NCBI RefSeq assembly: GCF_019880555.1 | Contig: NZ_JAINVU010000005.1 | Location: 248,001-312,000, forward strand | Source of the DNA: Hephaestia mangrovi | GTDB lineage: Bacteria > Pseudomonadota > Alphaproteobacteria > Sphingomonadales > Sphingomonadaceae | Length of the DNA stretch: 64,000 nt | Direction of reading: 5' to 3' | Part shown: one piece after another, positions 1-8,397 of the stretch | Position numbering within the stretch: the first letter of the stretch is position 1 | Layout: each line of letters opens with the position of its first letter | The notes under the pieces: model-generated | Told to the model about the DNA's origin: nothing | The model's database searches: none | The model's input: only the letters and a program-made list of their open reading frames with translations | Translations under genes and position numbers: made by a program

Positions 1-609
1 CTGGCCGATGAGGAGCGCGACATGCTCGCCCGGCATCTCGGGGGTGCGGAACGCGACGATCTCGCTGTCCTCGGCGCCCGCCACCGGCAATCGCGCCCGC
101 GCCGCGATAGTGAGGCGCGCGGCATCCTCATGCGCGGCGATATCGTCCGGCGTCACGCGGATGTCCGCATCGCGACCGGGGAGCACGAAGAAAGCGGGCA
201 ATATCCCGGCGATCCGCGCAAACCGCAGCGCCGTCGCGGCGAGGTCCGGCGCCGGCGTCGCAACCGCGCGATATGGCCCCTTGAGCGGGGTCGCCAGATC
301 GAGCTGCGGATCGGCGAGCGCGGTCGCCGCCGCCATGTCGAGCCATGGCGCGCGCGCGATCGTCACCGGCGCATCGGGCGTTGCCGCCTCGCGCTGATTG
401 GCGAGCTTCAGCGTCTCGGCCCGCCCCGCCGACAGCAGCACCGCCGCCTCGCCGGCCGGATCGAATGCCGCCAGCCGCTCGGCATCGGCCGTCTCGATCG
501 CCAGCAGCGCGAGCCGGACGTCGCCATCGGCGATCGCGACCGGCCAGCCGCGGCGCAGCGCATCGATCGCGCGGGCCGCGGCGCGCGGATCGCTGGCGCC
601 CTCCTTCAT
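1..609 (-). CDS. ribA: GTP cyclohydrolase II, N-terminal part (cut by window edge)
   Basis: Only the first 203 codons are visible and the frame stays open to base 1. GTP cyclohydrolase II opens GTP to the first intermediate of riboflavin synthesis. The family assignment rests on the last ~35 visible residues, where ARLPVAG...EIVAFR...EHVALLIG matches the start of the GCHII catalytic domain. The ~170 residues before it (FDPAGEAAVLLSAGRAETLK, DPQLDLATPLKGP) form an extra N-terminal domain absent from the short enterobacterial enzyme; extended versions are known in alphaproteobacteria. The zinc cysteines and catalytic residues lie outside the window. The ATG overlaps the xth stop as ATGA, so the two genes form an operon with coupled translation. 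Confidence 0.8.
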   Translation of the reverse strand, partial: MKEGASDPRAAARAIDALRRGWPVAIADGDVRLALLAIETADAERLAAFDPAGEAAVLLSAGRAETLKLANQREAATPDAPVTIARAPWLDMAAATALADPQLDLATPLKGPYRAVATPAPDLAATALRFARIAGILPAFFVLPGRDADIRVTPDDIAAHEDAARLTIAARARLPVAGAEDSEIVAFRTPEMPGEHVALLIGQ

Positions 610-1400
610 AGCGCAAACTCGGTCATGATCGGCACATGGTCGGAGGGTTTGAGCCAGCTGCGGCACTCCTCGAACACGGTATGCGCGGTCGCCGTGGCGG
701 CGACGTCCCCGGTCGCCCACATGTGATCGAGCCGGCGGCCGCGATCATTCTTGGTCCAGTCGGGCGAGCGATAGCTCCACCAGGTGTGCAGCCGCGCCGG
801 CGCCGGATAGAAATGCCGGCCGAGGTCGACCCACGAATTGCTTGCCTTGAGCCCGCCGAGCGCCTCGACCTCGATCGGCGTATGGCTGACCACCTTGAGC
901 AACTGCTTGTGGTTCCACACGTCCGCCTCAAGCGGCGCGATGTTGAAATCGCCGACCAGGATGGTCGGCACGTAGAGCGTTTCGGACCAGCGCGTCATCC
1001 GGTCGACGAAATCGAGCTTCTGCCCGAATTTCGGATTGATCTCGCGATCGGGCACGTCGCCGCCCGCCGGAACATACACATTCTCCAGCCGCACGCCGTT
1101 TTCCAGCCGCACGCCGACGTGCCGCGCCTCGCGATTGGCCTGCCAGTCGAGCCGGTCGTCCTCGGCCAGCGGCACGCGGCTCAGGATCGCGACGCCGTGG
1201 TGCATGCGCTGCCCGTGCAGCACGATATGGTCATAGCCGAGCTTGCGGAACGGCGCCTTGGGGAAATCGCCATCGATCACCTTGGTTTCCTGCAGGCACA
1301 GAATGTCCGGCTGCGCTTCCTTGAGGAAGCGTTCGACGATCTCGATCCGGAAGCGGACGGAATTGATGTTCCAGGAGACGATTTTCAACGTGTCGGCCAT
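606..1400 (-). CDS. xth: Exodeoxyribonuclease III (AP endonuclease)
   Basis: A 264-residue protein of the exonuclease III/endonuclease-exonuclease-phosphatase family, which cuts DNA at abasic sites in base-excision repair. Visible motifs are WNINS (10-14), the metal-binding QETK (37-40), VYVPAGG, GDFN with the catalytic Asp/Asn pair, and SDHVP near the C-terminus with the catalytic His. The start at MADTLKIVSW is where homology begins; the longer open frame upstream encodes Arg/Ala-rich sequence typical of a shadow frame. There is no good Shine-Dalgarno sequence. It overlaps ribA by 4 bases. Confidence 0.95.
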   Translation of the reverse strand: MADTLKIVSWNINSVRFRIEIVERFLKEAQPDILCLQETKVIDGDFPKAPFRKLGYDHIVLHGQRMHHGVAILSRVPLAEDDRLDWQANREARHVGVRLENGVRLENVYVPAGGDVPDREINPKFGQKLDFVDRMTRWSETLYVPTILVGDFNIAPLEADVWNHKQLLKVVSHTPIEVEALGGLKASNSWVDLGRHFYPAPARLHTWWSYRSPDWTKNDRGRRLDHMWATGDVAATATAHTVFEECRSWLKPSDHVPIMTEFAL

Positions 1401-1515
1401 GCGCCAGCCATGTAGCCATCGCGCCGCCGGGGCGCCAGTGCCGCACGCGCGCCTTGCCCGCGACGCTGATCGCCGCCTATCGGAGCGGCCGGACCGACGC
1501 ATCAGGATCGCCGCC

Positions 1516-2442
1516 ATGCCCCATACGCTCCTTCGCCTGGCGATGCCGCTCGCCGCCGCCTTGGTCGCCCTCTTGACCGCCGGCGGCGCGCTGGCCGCAC
1601 CGCGCTGCATGCTTGCGCCGCCCGGTCAGACGCAGCGCATCGCGGTCGACGGTACCGGGCGGCCGATGCTGCTGCACCTGCCGCGCGGCTTCGACGCCCA
1701 GTCGCCCGCGCCGATCGTCTTCCTGCTCCATGGCAGCGGCGGCACCGGCGCCGGCATCCTGGCCGAATCGCGCCTCGCCGCGGCCGCGGACCGACACGGC
1801 TTCATCGTCGCCGCGCCCGATGCCGGGATTCCCGCCGGCAAGGGTTTCGTGTGGAATATTCCCGGCGTGCCGACGACGCGCGGAACGGTCCCCGGGCCGC
1901 ACGCCGCCAACGATACCGCCTATATCGAGACCGCGATCGACCGCCTGGTCGCGGCGGGCTGCGTCGATCCGGCGCGCGTTTATGTCACCGGCCTTTCCGG
2001 CGGTGGCCGCATGGCCTCGTGGCTCGGCTGCGTCGCCGCCGATCGCATCGCCGCGATCGCGCCGGTCGTCGGGCTGCGTGCCGGCAACCCTTCACGCGAT
2101 GACGAGCGGCGCCCCGATCCCGCCACCTGCCGTCCGTCGCGCCCGATGCCGATCCTCGCCTTCGCCGGCGATCACGATACCACCAACCCGATCGACGGCG
2201 GCGGCGCGGGCTATTGGCGGTATTCGATGCACGCCGCCGAGCAGCGCTGGGCCGCGCTCGATCATTGCACCGCGGCGCCGACGACGCAGTGGGTGAAGCC
2301 CGGCATCTACGAGGAAAGCTATACCGGCTGCGCCGATGGCAGCACGGTGATCGGCCGCATTACGGTTGGCGAAACCCACCATTGGATCGCCGACGACGAC
2401 GTGATGTGGGCGTTCTTTGCGCGCTACAGCCGTCAGCCATAA
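1516..2442 (+). CDS. Secreted LpqC/polyhydroxybutyrate-depolymerase-like esterase
   Basis: A 308-residue alpha/beta hydrolase with a signal peptide (hydrophobic core 10-27, likely cleavage after ALA). The oxyanion-hole segment is HGSGG (72-76), the nucleophile elbow GLSGG has Ser161, FAGDHD near 217-221 probably supplies the acid, and THHW near the C-terminus the His. This pattern fits the LpqC/feruloyl esterase/PHB depolymerase family, whose members cleave esters outside the cytoplasm; the substrate cannot be read from sequence. Four or more cysteines in the mature part suggest disulfides. It converges with the TSUP gene, overlapping it by 10 bases. Confidence 0.85.
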   Translation: MPHTLLRLAMPLAAALVALLTAGGALAAPRCMLAPPGQTQRIAVDGTGRPMLLHLPRGFDAQSPAPIVFLLHGSGGTGAGILAESRLAAAADRHGFIVAAPDAGIPAGKGFVWNIPGVPTTRGTVPGPHAANDTAYIETAIDRLVAAGCVDPARVYVTGLSGGGRMASWLGCVAADRIAAIAPVVGLRAGNPSRDDERRPDPATCRPSRPMPILAFAGDHDTTNPIDGGGAGYWRYSMHAAEQRWAALDHCTAAPTTQWVKPGIYEESYTGCADGSTVIGRITVGETHHWIADDDVMWAFFARYSRQP

Positions 2443-3197
2443 GCACGCGCGAAGAACACGATCGTCGTGCCGATCGCGACCAGCAGCGTCCACGCCCGCA
2501 CCGCGGCCTCAGGCAGGCGCCTGCCGATATGCGCGCCGCCCCAGCCGCCGATCACCGCGCCGATCAGCATCGGCACGCAGGCCCACCACTGGATCAATCC
2601 GGTGGCGACGAACACGCATGCCGCGGCGGTGTTGGCGATCGCCAGCATCAGCGTGCGCAGCGCGAACATGCCGCGCGGTGACGCGCCGACCAGCAAGCCG
2701 TAGAGCGCGGTGGTCATCAGCCCCACACCGCCGCCGAAATAGCCGCCATAGACGCCGAGCACCGCCTGCGCGGCAACCAGCGTCCGCGTGCCGATCGTCA
2801 CGCGATCGTGCAGCCAGCGCGCCGCCCGCTTGCCGAACGCCAGCACCAGCGAGGCGAACAGCAGCAGCCACGGGATAATGATGTCGAACGTGCTGGTCGG
2901 CGTCACGACCAATAGCGCGCTGCCGATCAGCGCTGCCGCGAAAGTGACGCCGCCGAGCGGTTTCGGCGAGACGCCGGCGACCGGAGCCAGTTCGTCGCGA
3001 AACGCCCAAGCGCTGGTCGCAGCACCCGGCAGCAGTGCGGCGTTCGAGGTCGCGTTGGCGGCGGTCGAGGGCAGGCCGACAGCGATCAGCGACGGCAAGG
3101 TCGCAAAAGTGCCGCCACCGGCGAGCGCGTTCATCGTCCCGCCGATCAGTCCGGCGCCGGCGACGAGCGCGATTCCGCCGACCGTCGGGTCAGCCAA
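2433..3197 (-). CDS. TSUP-family (TauE/SafE) membrane permease
   Basis: A 254-residue polytopic inner-membrane protein with about seven or eight hydrophobic segments. The two-fold repeat of this family is visible: [12 protein letters not shown]...NATSN in the N-terminal half and [17 protein letters not shown]...NTAAA in the second. TSUP proteins are proposed anion (sulfite, sulfonate, sulfoacetate) exporters or importers; the substrate here is unknown. The apparent start is TTG at 3197, overlapping the rlmN stop by 8 bases, so expression is probably coupled to rlmN; the next in-frame ATG would delete the first membrane segment. Confidence 0.85.
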   Translation of the reverse strand: MADPTVGGIALVAGAGLIGGTMNALAGGGTFATLPSLIAVGLPSTAANATSNAALLPGAATSAWAFRDELAPVAGVSPKPLGGVTFAAALIGSALLVVTPTSTFDIIIPWLLLFASLVLAFGKRAARWLHDRVTIGTRTLVAAQAVLGVYGGYFGGGVGLMTTALYGLLVGASPRGMFALRTLMLAIANTAAACVFVATGLIQWWACVPMLIGAVIGGWGGAHIGRRLPEAAVRAWTLLVAIGTTIVFFARAYG

Positions 3198-4410
3198 GCG
3201 CGGCCAGTTTCTCTTCGGCCAGCCGATCGAGCTCGGCGCGGCTCTTCTTCTCGGCGGCGGTCTTCAGCTGACCGCAGGCGGCATCGATGTCGCGGCCGCG
3301 CGGGGTGCGCGTCGGCGCCGAGATGCCGCCCTCGAACACGATGTTGGAGAAGGCGCGAATCCGCTCGGGCGTCGAGCATTCGTACGGCGCGCCCGGCCAC
3401 GGATTGAACGGGATCAGATTGACCTTGGCGGGCAGACGATACTTGCGGATCAGCCGGACGAGCTCGCGCGCGTCCTCATCCGAATCGTTCTTGTCCTTGA
3501 GCATCACGTACTCGAAGGTGATCCGCCGCGCGTTGTTGGCGCCGGGATAGTCGGCACAGGCCTGCAGCAATTCCTCGATCCCGTATTTGCGGTTCAAGGG
3601 CACGATCTCGTCGCGCACGTCCTTGGTCACCGCGTGAAGCGAGACGGCGAGATTGACGCCGATCTCCTCGCCGGCGCGCGCCATCATCGGCACCACGCCC
3701 GAGGTGGAAAGCGTGATGCGCCGCTTGCTCAGCGCCAGCCCGTCGCCGTCCATCACGATCTTCAGCGCGTCGCGCACCGAATCGAAATTATACAGCGGCT
3801 CGCCCATGCCCATCATCACGATGTTGGTCAGCATCCGGCCTTCGGGGGTCGACGGCCATTCGCCCAGCGCGTCGCGCGCCAGCATCACCTGGCCGACGAT
3901 CTCGCCCGGCGTCAGGTTGCGCACCAGCCGCATCGTGCCGGTGTGGCAGAACCGGCAGTTGAGCGTGCAGCCGACCTGGCTCGACACGCACAAGGTTCCC
4001 CGATCGGCATCGGGGATGAACACCATCTCGTAATCCTGCCCGTCATCCGATCGGAGCAGCCACTTGCGCGTGCCGTCGGTCGAGACCTGCGCCTCGACCA
4101 CCTGCGGGCGACCAACCGCGAACCGCTCCGCGAGCCACGGATGCTGCGCCTTGGCGATATCGGTCATCGCGGCGAAATCGGTGGCGCCACGATTGTAGAT
4201 CCAGTGCCAGATCTGCTTGGCGCGCAGCTTGGCCTGCTTCGGCTCCATTCCCGCCGCGGCGAGCGCCTCGCGAATGCCGTCCCGCGACAGCCCGATCAGC
4301 TCGACGCGGCCGTCGGCCCGCGCCGTCTGGGCGCGCGGCACGGGCACGGGGTCGATATGCCCCGGAATGGGCATGGTGAGCGGCTCGGCGGTCGGCATGG
4401 CTGCGCACAT
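3190..4410 (-). CDS. rlmN: Dual-specificity 23S rRNA/tRNA adenine C2-methyltransferase RlmN
   Basis: A 406-residue radical-SAM enzyme that methylates C2 of A2503 in 23S rRNA and A37 in some tRNAs. The radical-SAM cysteines are C148, C152 and C155 in GCTLNCRFC, preceded by [14 protein letters not shown], the STSG segment and the C-terminal [18 protein letters not shown], which carries the methyl-carrying Cys, are all present, so it should be active. Start choice is uncertain: ATG 4410, 4398 or 4374 are possible and none has a clear ribosome site. The first ~35 residues are low complexity. Confidence 0.95.
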   Translation of the reverse strand: MCAAMPTAEPLTMPIPGHIDPVPVPRAQTARADGRVELIGLSRDGIREALAAAGMEPKQAKLRAKQIWHWIYNRGATDFAAMTDIAKAQHPWLAERFAVGRPQVVEAQVSTDGTRKWLLRSDDGQDYEMVFIPDADRGTLCVSSQVGCTLNCRFCHTGTMRLVRNLTPGEIVGQVMLARDALGEWPSTPEGRMLTNIVMMGMGEPLYNFDSVRDALKIVMDGDGLALSKRRITLSTSGVVPMMARAGEEIGVNLAVSLHAVTKDVRDEIVPLNRKYGIEELLQACADYPGANNARRITFEYVMLKDKNDSDEDARELVRLIRKYRLPAKVNLIPFNPWPGAPYECSTPERIRAFSNIVFEGGISAPTRTPRGRDIDAACGQLKTAAEKKSRAELDRLAEEKLAALG

Positions 4411-4431
4411 AAGCGATTTGCGCGATCTTTG

Positions 4432-5379
4432 CTAGGCGCCGACCGGGGCAAGGCAGCCCAGCGCTTCCAGCGTGGCCCGCAGCGCAGTCACCAGCGGCGT
4501 ATGCGGCTCGTCGCCGAGGAACGAAACCAGCGCGCGATTGTCGAGCCGCACCGGGTGCCGCCAAAACGGGCGCATCTCGATCAACTCGCGCATCGTCGCG
4601 TTGAACGGCGCGATCAGGGGTAGCAGCGCCCATGGCAGGCGCCGGACCGAAAGGTCGCGATTGCCCGTCGCCTCGCCGATCGCGCGGACGAAGCCGTCGC
4701 CATCGCCGTCCCAATAGCCGCCAAAGTGGAAGCGGGCGAAAACAGGCAGCCGATCCGCCGCGTCGAGCAGCCGCGCGAACGCCTCGCCGACGTCGGGCAG
4801 ATAGGCCCAGGCATGGCCGACGCCCGGCTCGCCCGGCATCGTCACGCTGCGCACCGGCCGGCCCGGCGTCACCATGCCTTGCGACAGCCAGTTGTTGCCG
4901 GCGCGCGGGCCGAAGAAATCGCCGGCGCGCAGGATCAGCGCGGGCTGCCCCGATGCTTCGATGCGGCGCTCCATCTCGACGCGGATCGCGCCCTTGCGCG
5001 TCGCCGGATGTTGCGGCGAATCCTCCTGGGCCACCGGCGTCGCGGCGGGATCATAATTGTAGATGGTACCGGGCAGCGCGAGGCGCGCGCCGGTCTGCCG
5101 CGCCGCCGCCAGGCTGTTGTCGAGCATCGGCAGCACCAGTTTCGCCCAGTCGCGATAGCCCGGCGGGTTGACCGCGTGAACGATGGCGGTCGCGCCTACC
5201 GCGGCTGCGGCGACCGTTTCGCGATCCATGGCGTCGCCGATCGACCAGTCGATCGCGCTCGATTGCGGCTGCGGCTTGCGCGTCAGCCCGCGCACCCGCC
5301 AGCCCCGCGCATGCAGCGCGCGCGCCGTCTCACCGCCGATGCCGCCGGTGGCGCCCAGAACCAGAGCCGTTTTCGTCAT
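4432..5379 (-). CDS. NAD(P)-dependent epimerase/reductase-like protein
   Basis: A 315-residue extended-SDR protein. A Rossmann motif GATGGIGGE lies 9 residues from the start, followed by the dinucleotide-site segment AIVHAVNPPGY. LPGTIYNY supplies the Tyr, but the usual YxxxK is not clean: the next Lys is in ATRKGAIRVEME. Such proteins act as NADPH-dependent reductases or quinone/flavin oxidoreductases; the substrate is unknown. The ATG at 5379 has a strong ribosome site (TGGAGGT). It is divergent from the LysR gene, with an operator palindrome between them, so that LysR protein probably controls it. Confidence 0.8.
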   Translation of the reverse strand: MTKTALVLGATGGIGGETARALHARGWRVRGLTRKPQPQSSAIDWSIGDAMDRETVAAAAVGATAIVHAVNPPGYRDWAKLVLPMLDNSLAAARQTGARLALPGTIYNYDPAATPVAQEDSPQHPATRKGAIRVEMERRIEASGQPALILRAGDFFGPRAGNNWLSQGMVTPGRPVRSVTMPGEPGVGHAWAYLPDVGEAFARLLDAADRLPVFARFHFGGYWDGDGDGFVRAIGEATGNRDLSVRRLPWALLPLIAPFNATMRELIEMRPFWRHPVRLDNRALVSFLGDEPHTPLVTALRATLEALGCLAPVGA

Positions 5380-5426
5380 CGTTACCTCCATTGCCTGTCG
5401 ACGACATATCGGCCCGCTCTGGATCA

Positions 5427-5447
5427 TCGAAAATTGTCAATCTTCGA
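5427..5447. promoter_or_regulatory. LysR-type operator palindrome (TCGAA-N11-TTCGA)
   Basis: A 21-base near-perfect palindrome, with 9 of 10 pairs matching around a central base. The outer arms are TCGAA and TTCGA and the inner arms ATTG and CAAT. It lies in the 89-base gap between the divergent epimerase (start 5379) and LysR (start 5469) genes. Size, symmetry and position are those of the primary recognition site of a LysR-type regulator, which typically represses itself and activates the divergent gene when bound to its inducer. Confidence 0.75.
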
Positions 5448-5468
5448 CGGTCAGCCTAGAAGAAATAA

Positions 5469-6407
5469 ATGAGCCGGGAGCTTGATTGGGATCACCAGCG
5501 CGCCTTTCTGGCGGTGCTTGATAGCGGCAGCCTGTCGGGTGCCGCGCGGGCGCTAGGCCTGACCCAGCCGACCGTCCGGCGCCGCATCGAGACACTGGAG
5601 CAACGCCTCGGCACCGTCTTGTTCACGCGCGCGCCGACCGGCCTGCTGCCGACCGAATCGGCGCTGATGATGGCTGAGCCGGCGCGCGCAATGGCGCACG
5701 CTGCCGAAGCATTCGTCCGCATCGCCTCGGCGCCGGCCGACGCGCTGGCCGGCGTCGTCCGTGTCTCGGCGAGCGACATTATCGCGATCGAGGTGCTGCC
5801 GCCGATCCTCGCTGCGCTGAAGCGGCGCCATCCCGGGCTCGTCATCACCCTGTCGCCGAGCAACCGCGTCGAAGACGTGCTGCGCCGCGAATCGGACATC
5901 GCGGTCCGGATGGTGCCGCCGGCGCAGGATGCGCTGGTCGCCCGCCGGATCGGGGCCGTGCCGCTCGCGCTGCATGCCCATCGCGACTATCTCGCCGAAG
6001 CGGGAACGCCGGCGTCGCTCGCCGATCTTGCCCGCCATTGCCTGATCGGCACCGAGCACGATACGGCGATGCTCCGCGAGCTACGCGCGCGGGGCTATCC
6101 GCTCGACGTCGCCGACTTCGGTTTTCGCAGCGACGACGATCTCGCGCATATGGCGGCGATCCGCGCCGGAATCGGCATCGGCGTCTGCCAGATACCGCTG
6201 GCCATGCGCGATCCGGCCCTCGTCCATGTGCTGCCCGAAGCCTTCCGCTTCGACCTCGAAACCTGGCTGGTGATGCACGAGGATTTGCGCCGGATCGCCC
6301 GCGTGCGCGTGGTGTTCGACGCCGTCGCCGCGGGGCTCGGCGCTTATCTCGGCAGGCAGGCGAGCGCCGCCGCGTCGATCGCGGAAGCGGCGCCGGGCAG
6401 CGCATAG
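5469..6407 (+). CDS. LysR-family transcriptional regulator
   Basis: A 312-residue protein. The N-terminal winged helix-turn-helix is classic LTTR: FLAVLDSGSLSGAARALGLTQPTVRRRIETLEQRLG at about 14-49. It is followed by a linker helix and a periplasmic-binding-like effector domain from about residue 95 (VRVSASDIIAIEVLPPIL). It is divergent from the epimerase gene across the 5427-5447 palindrome, which suggests local regulation of that gene. Its last 64 bases overlap the convergent gene ending at 6344. Confidence 0.93.
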   Translation: MSRELDWDHQRAFLAVLDSGSLSGAARALGLTQPTVRRRIETLEQRLGTVLFTRAPTGLLPTESALMMAEPARAMAHAAEAFVRIASAPADALAGVVRVSASDIIAIEVLPPILAALKRRHPGLVITLSPSNRVEDVLRRESDIAVRMVPPAQDALVARRIGAVPLALHAHRDYLAEAGTPASLADLARHCLIGTEHDTAMLRELRARGYPLDVADFGFRSDDDLAHMAAIRAGIGIGVCQIPLAMRDPALVHVLPEAFRFDLETWLVMHEDLRRIARVRVVFDAVAAGLGAYLGRQASAAASIAEAAPGSA

Positions 6408-6808
6408 GTGTCGGCAAAGGGGCGGCCGGTGGTGCTGACGCCACTGACGCTCATCGATCGGGCCGATCGCATCGCCGCGACGATCGCCGCGTCGGTGCGC
6501 GCATCGGGGGCCCAGGCATTGTCGCCCTGCGCGGTCAGCGTGAAGCGGCGTTCGTCGATCGACAGCGTCGGCGCCAGACCATCGCGAACCGGCCGGCTGA
6601 GATGCAGCGCCACCTGGTTGCGGATGCCGCGATCGGGCCGGGTGGCGACGCTGGCGAATGCGCCGGTGCCGCGACGGACCGGCGTGGCCAGCGCGAAGCA
6701 GCGCGCCGGTGATGATTCGCGAAACGCGCCCCAGCCGTGCCAGACGCCGATCGCCTGACGGTCGGGCGCGCCGGCGAACAGGGCAACCAGCAACGCGACG
6801 ACGATCAT
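6344..6808 (-). CDS. Conserved hypothetical exported protein
   Basis: A 154-residue protein with a hydrophobic N-terminus ending AGA, which could be a signal peptide. The mature part contains WHGWGAFRE, the two-strand-like segment TLSIDERRFTLTAQG, and RSMSVSGVSTTGRPFADTYAL at the end. The pattern WGAFR...CFA...ISVDGR-like resembles the invasion-associated locus B (IalB)-like proteins of alphaproteobacteria, but I cannot confirm that. It overlaps the histidine phosphatase stop as ATGA, so the two form an operon. The 3' end overlaps the LysR coding region by 64 bases. Confidence 0.65.
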   Translation of the reverse strand: MIVVALLVALFAGAPDRQAIGVWHGWGAFRESSPARCFALATPVRRGTGAFASVATRPDRGIRNQVALHLSRPVRDGLAPTLSIDERRFTLTAQGDNAWAPDARTDAAIVAAMRSARSMSVSGVSTTGRPFADTYALPGAASAIDAAALACLPR

Positions 6809-7443
6809 GCCGGCGCGTGCCCTGTGCCGCGATGAACGATAGTCTCGCGCCCCGCTTCGATCACCACCAGCGATCCTTGCGGCAATCCCGATGCGGTCGG
6901 CGCGCCAAGCTCTGGATGAACCGCCGCGCCGGTCAAGACGCCGCGCAGCACCCGGCTCGAAATGCCGTGCATGATGATCAGCCGGTCACTCTCGTCGTCG
7001 TCGGTATCCGCCAGCCAGCCGGACACGCGCTCGGCGATCTCGGGATAGGTTTCGCCGTCGGGCGCACACATCAGCAAGCCGCCGGGCAAAACGATCGTGC
7101 CGCCGCGCTCGTCCATGATCTCGCGATAACCACGGCCGCTCCAGCTACCGGTGCCGATCTCCACCAGCCGGGGATCGGTCCGCGCGGCATGCCAATCCAG
7201 CCCGAGATGATCGGTGATGATCGCCAGCGTCTGCAAGGCACGTCCGGCCGGCGACGCCCAGAGCGAGAGCGCCGGCCGGTCGCCGAGCAGCTGATGCAGC
7301 GCACGCCCCATCTCGTCGGCCTGGGCGAAGCCGGCGCGGGTCAATGGCGTGTGAACATGATCGCCCTGCATACGCCCCGCCGCATTGAACACCGTCTCAC
7401 CGTGGCGGGCGATGAAATCGCGGCCTTTGCGATTGGAAACCAT
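6805..7443 (-). CDS. Histidine phosphatase family protein
   Basis: A 212-residue member of the phosphoglycerate-mutase-like superfamily. The catalytic RHGE is at residues 13-16 (the usual T is replaced within RHGETVFN, which keeps the family's xxNxxGR pattern), and the second catalytic His is in LIIMHGISSR. ASPAGRALQT carries the conserved phosphate-binding Arg. Substrates in this family range from phosphosugars to cobalamin intermediates; nothing nearby points to one. Coupled to the following 154-residue gene by an ATGA overlap. Confidence 0.9.
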   Translation of the reverse strand: MVSNRKGRDFIARHGETVFNAAGRMQGDHVHTPLTRAGFAQADEMGRALHQLLGDRPALSLWASPAGRALQTLAIITDHLGLDWHAARTDPRLVEIGTGSWSGRGYREIMDERGGTIVLPGGLLMCAPDGETYPEIAERVSGWLADTDDDESDRLIIMHGISSRVLRGVLTGAAVHPELGAPTASGLPQGSLVVIEAGRETIVHRGTGHAPA

Positions 7444-7580
7444 CGCCGCGGTTTCAACCCCCTGTGGCCGAAAAGCAACGGAAATCCGCGTTTATCTGAG
7501 GTTCATGCAACGTCAGCGCGGCTTACCCATTTACCCCGTCCGCCCCCGCCATGGGGAGCGTGATGTGAATGGAGTTAGTT

Positions 7581-8240
7581 ATGCGTAAGCTTGTTCTGAC
7601 CGCCCTCGTCGCCACCAGTGCCGTGGCCTTCGCCGCTCCGGCGATGGCGCAAACGGCGAACGGCCCGTTCGACGGTTTCCGCGTCGGCGCGCTCGCCGGC
7701 TGGGATGGTCTGCGCCCCGGCAGCGGGCATGATTCGAGCATCTCGGATGGTCGCGGCGCCGATGGTTTCCTGTATGGCGCGGAGCTCGGTTATGACCACC
7801 AGATGGGCAAGCTCGTCCTCGGCGCCGAGGGCGAGATCGACGGCTCGACCGCCAAGACGACCAACGATCCGGTCGATAGCGCCGCGCTCGGCTATGGCCG
7901 TGTGAAGACCGGCCGCGACCTCTATATCGGCGGCCGTATCGGTTACACGGTCGCGCCGACGACGATGCTCTACGCCAAGGCCGGCTATACCAACGCCCGG
8001 CTCGATCTCGCTGCCAACAACGGCACCGATACCTATGCCGATCACTATAATCTCGATGGCTACCGCCTCGGCGTCGGCGTCGAGCAGTCGTTCGGCCGCA
8101 ACGCTTATGCCAAGCTCGAATACCGTTATTCGAACTATGGCAATGCGCGCCTGGAATATCCGGACGGCAGCAACACCAACAATTTCGACGTCGACACCGA
8201 TCGTCACCAGGTTGTCGCGGGCGTGGGCTTCCGTTTCTGA
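7581..8240 (+). CDS. Outer-membrane beta-barrel protein (Omp25/Opa-like)
   Basis: A 219-residue protein with a signal peptide (cleavage probably after APAMAQ) and a barrel-like mature region of alternating strands ending in GVGFRF, the aromatic C-terminal residue needed for Bam-dependent assembly. FRVGALAGWDGLRPG, YGAELGYD, and DLYIGGRIGYTVAPTTMLYAKAGYTNARLDL are typical of small eight-strand porin-family/OmpA-barrel proteins of Sphingomonas and Brucella. The start at 7581 is chosen over 7569 because GGAG lies 7-10 bases before it and the signal peptide then begins MRKL. A strong terminator follows. Confidence 0.88.
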   Translation: MRKLVLTALVATSAVAFAAPAMAQTANGPFDGFRVGALAGWDGLRPGSGHDSSISDGRGADGFLYGAELGYDHQMGKLVLGAEGEIDGSTAKTTNDPVDSAALGYGRVKTGRDLYIGGRIGYTVAPTTMLYAKAGYTNARLDLAANNGTDTYADHYNLDGYRLGVGVEQSFGRNAYAKLEYRYSNYGNARLEYPDGSNTNNFDVDTDRHQVVAGVGFRF

Positions 8241-8283
8241 ACCCCATCTCGTGACCGGTACGTGTAAAAGAGTAGCGTAACAG

Positions 8284-8316
8284 AAAGGGCCGGGGCGCTT
8301 GCTCCGGCCCTTTTTT
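8284..8316 (+). terminator. Rho-independent terminator after the barrel-protein gene
   Basis: The stem contains GGGCCGG pairing with CCGGCCC, extended by a G-T pair, GC and the flanking AAA/TTT. The loop is GCTT at 8297-8300 and six T follow directly. It sits 44 bases past the barrel-gene stop and separates it from dnaN. Confidence 0.93.
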
Positions 8317-8397
8317 GCGTTAAGGAAAGGAAGACCTTGTCGCTGCGTTTTGCGGTGACGACGATGACTAATTCGGGCTCGGCCCCGGGGGAACGAG

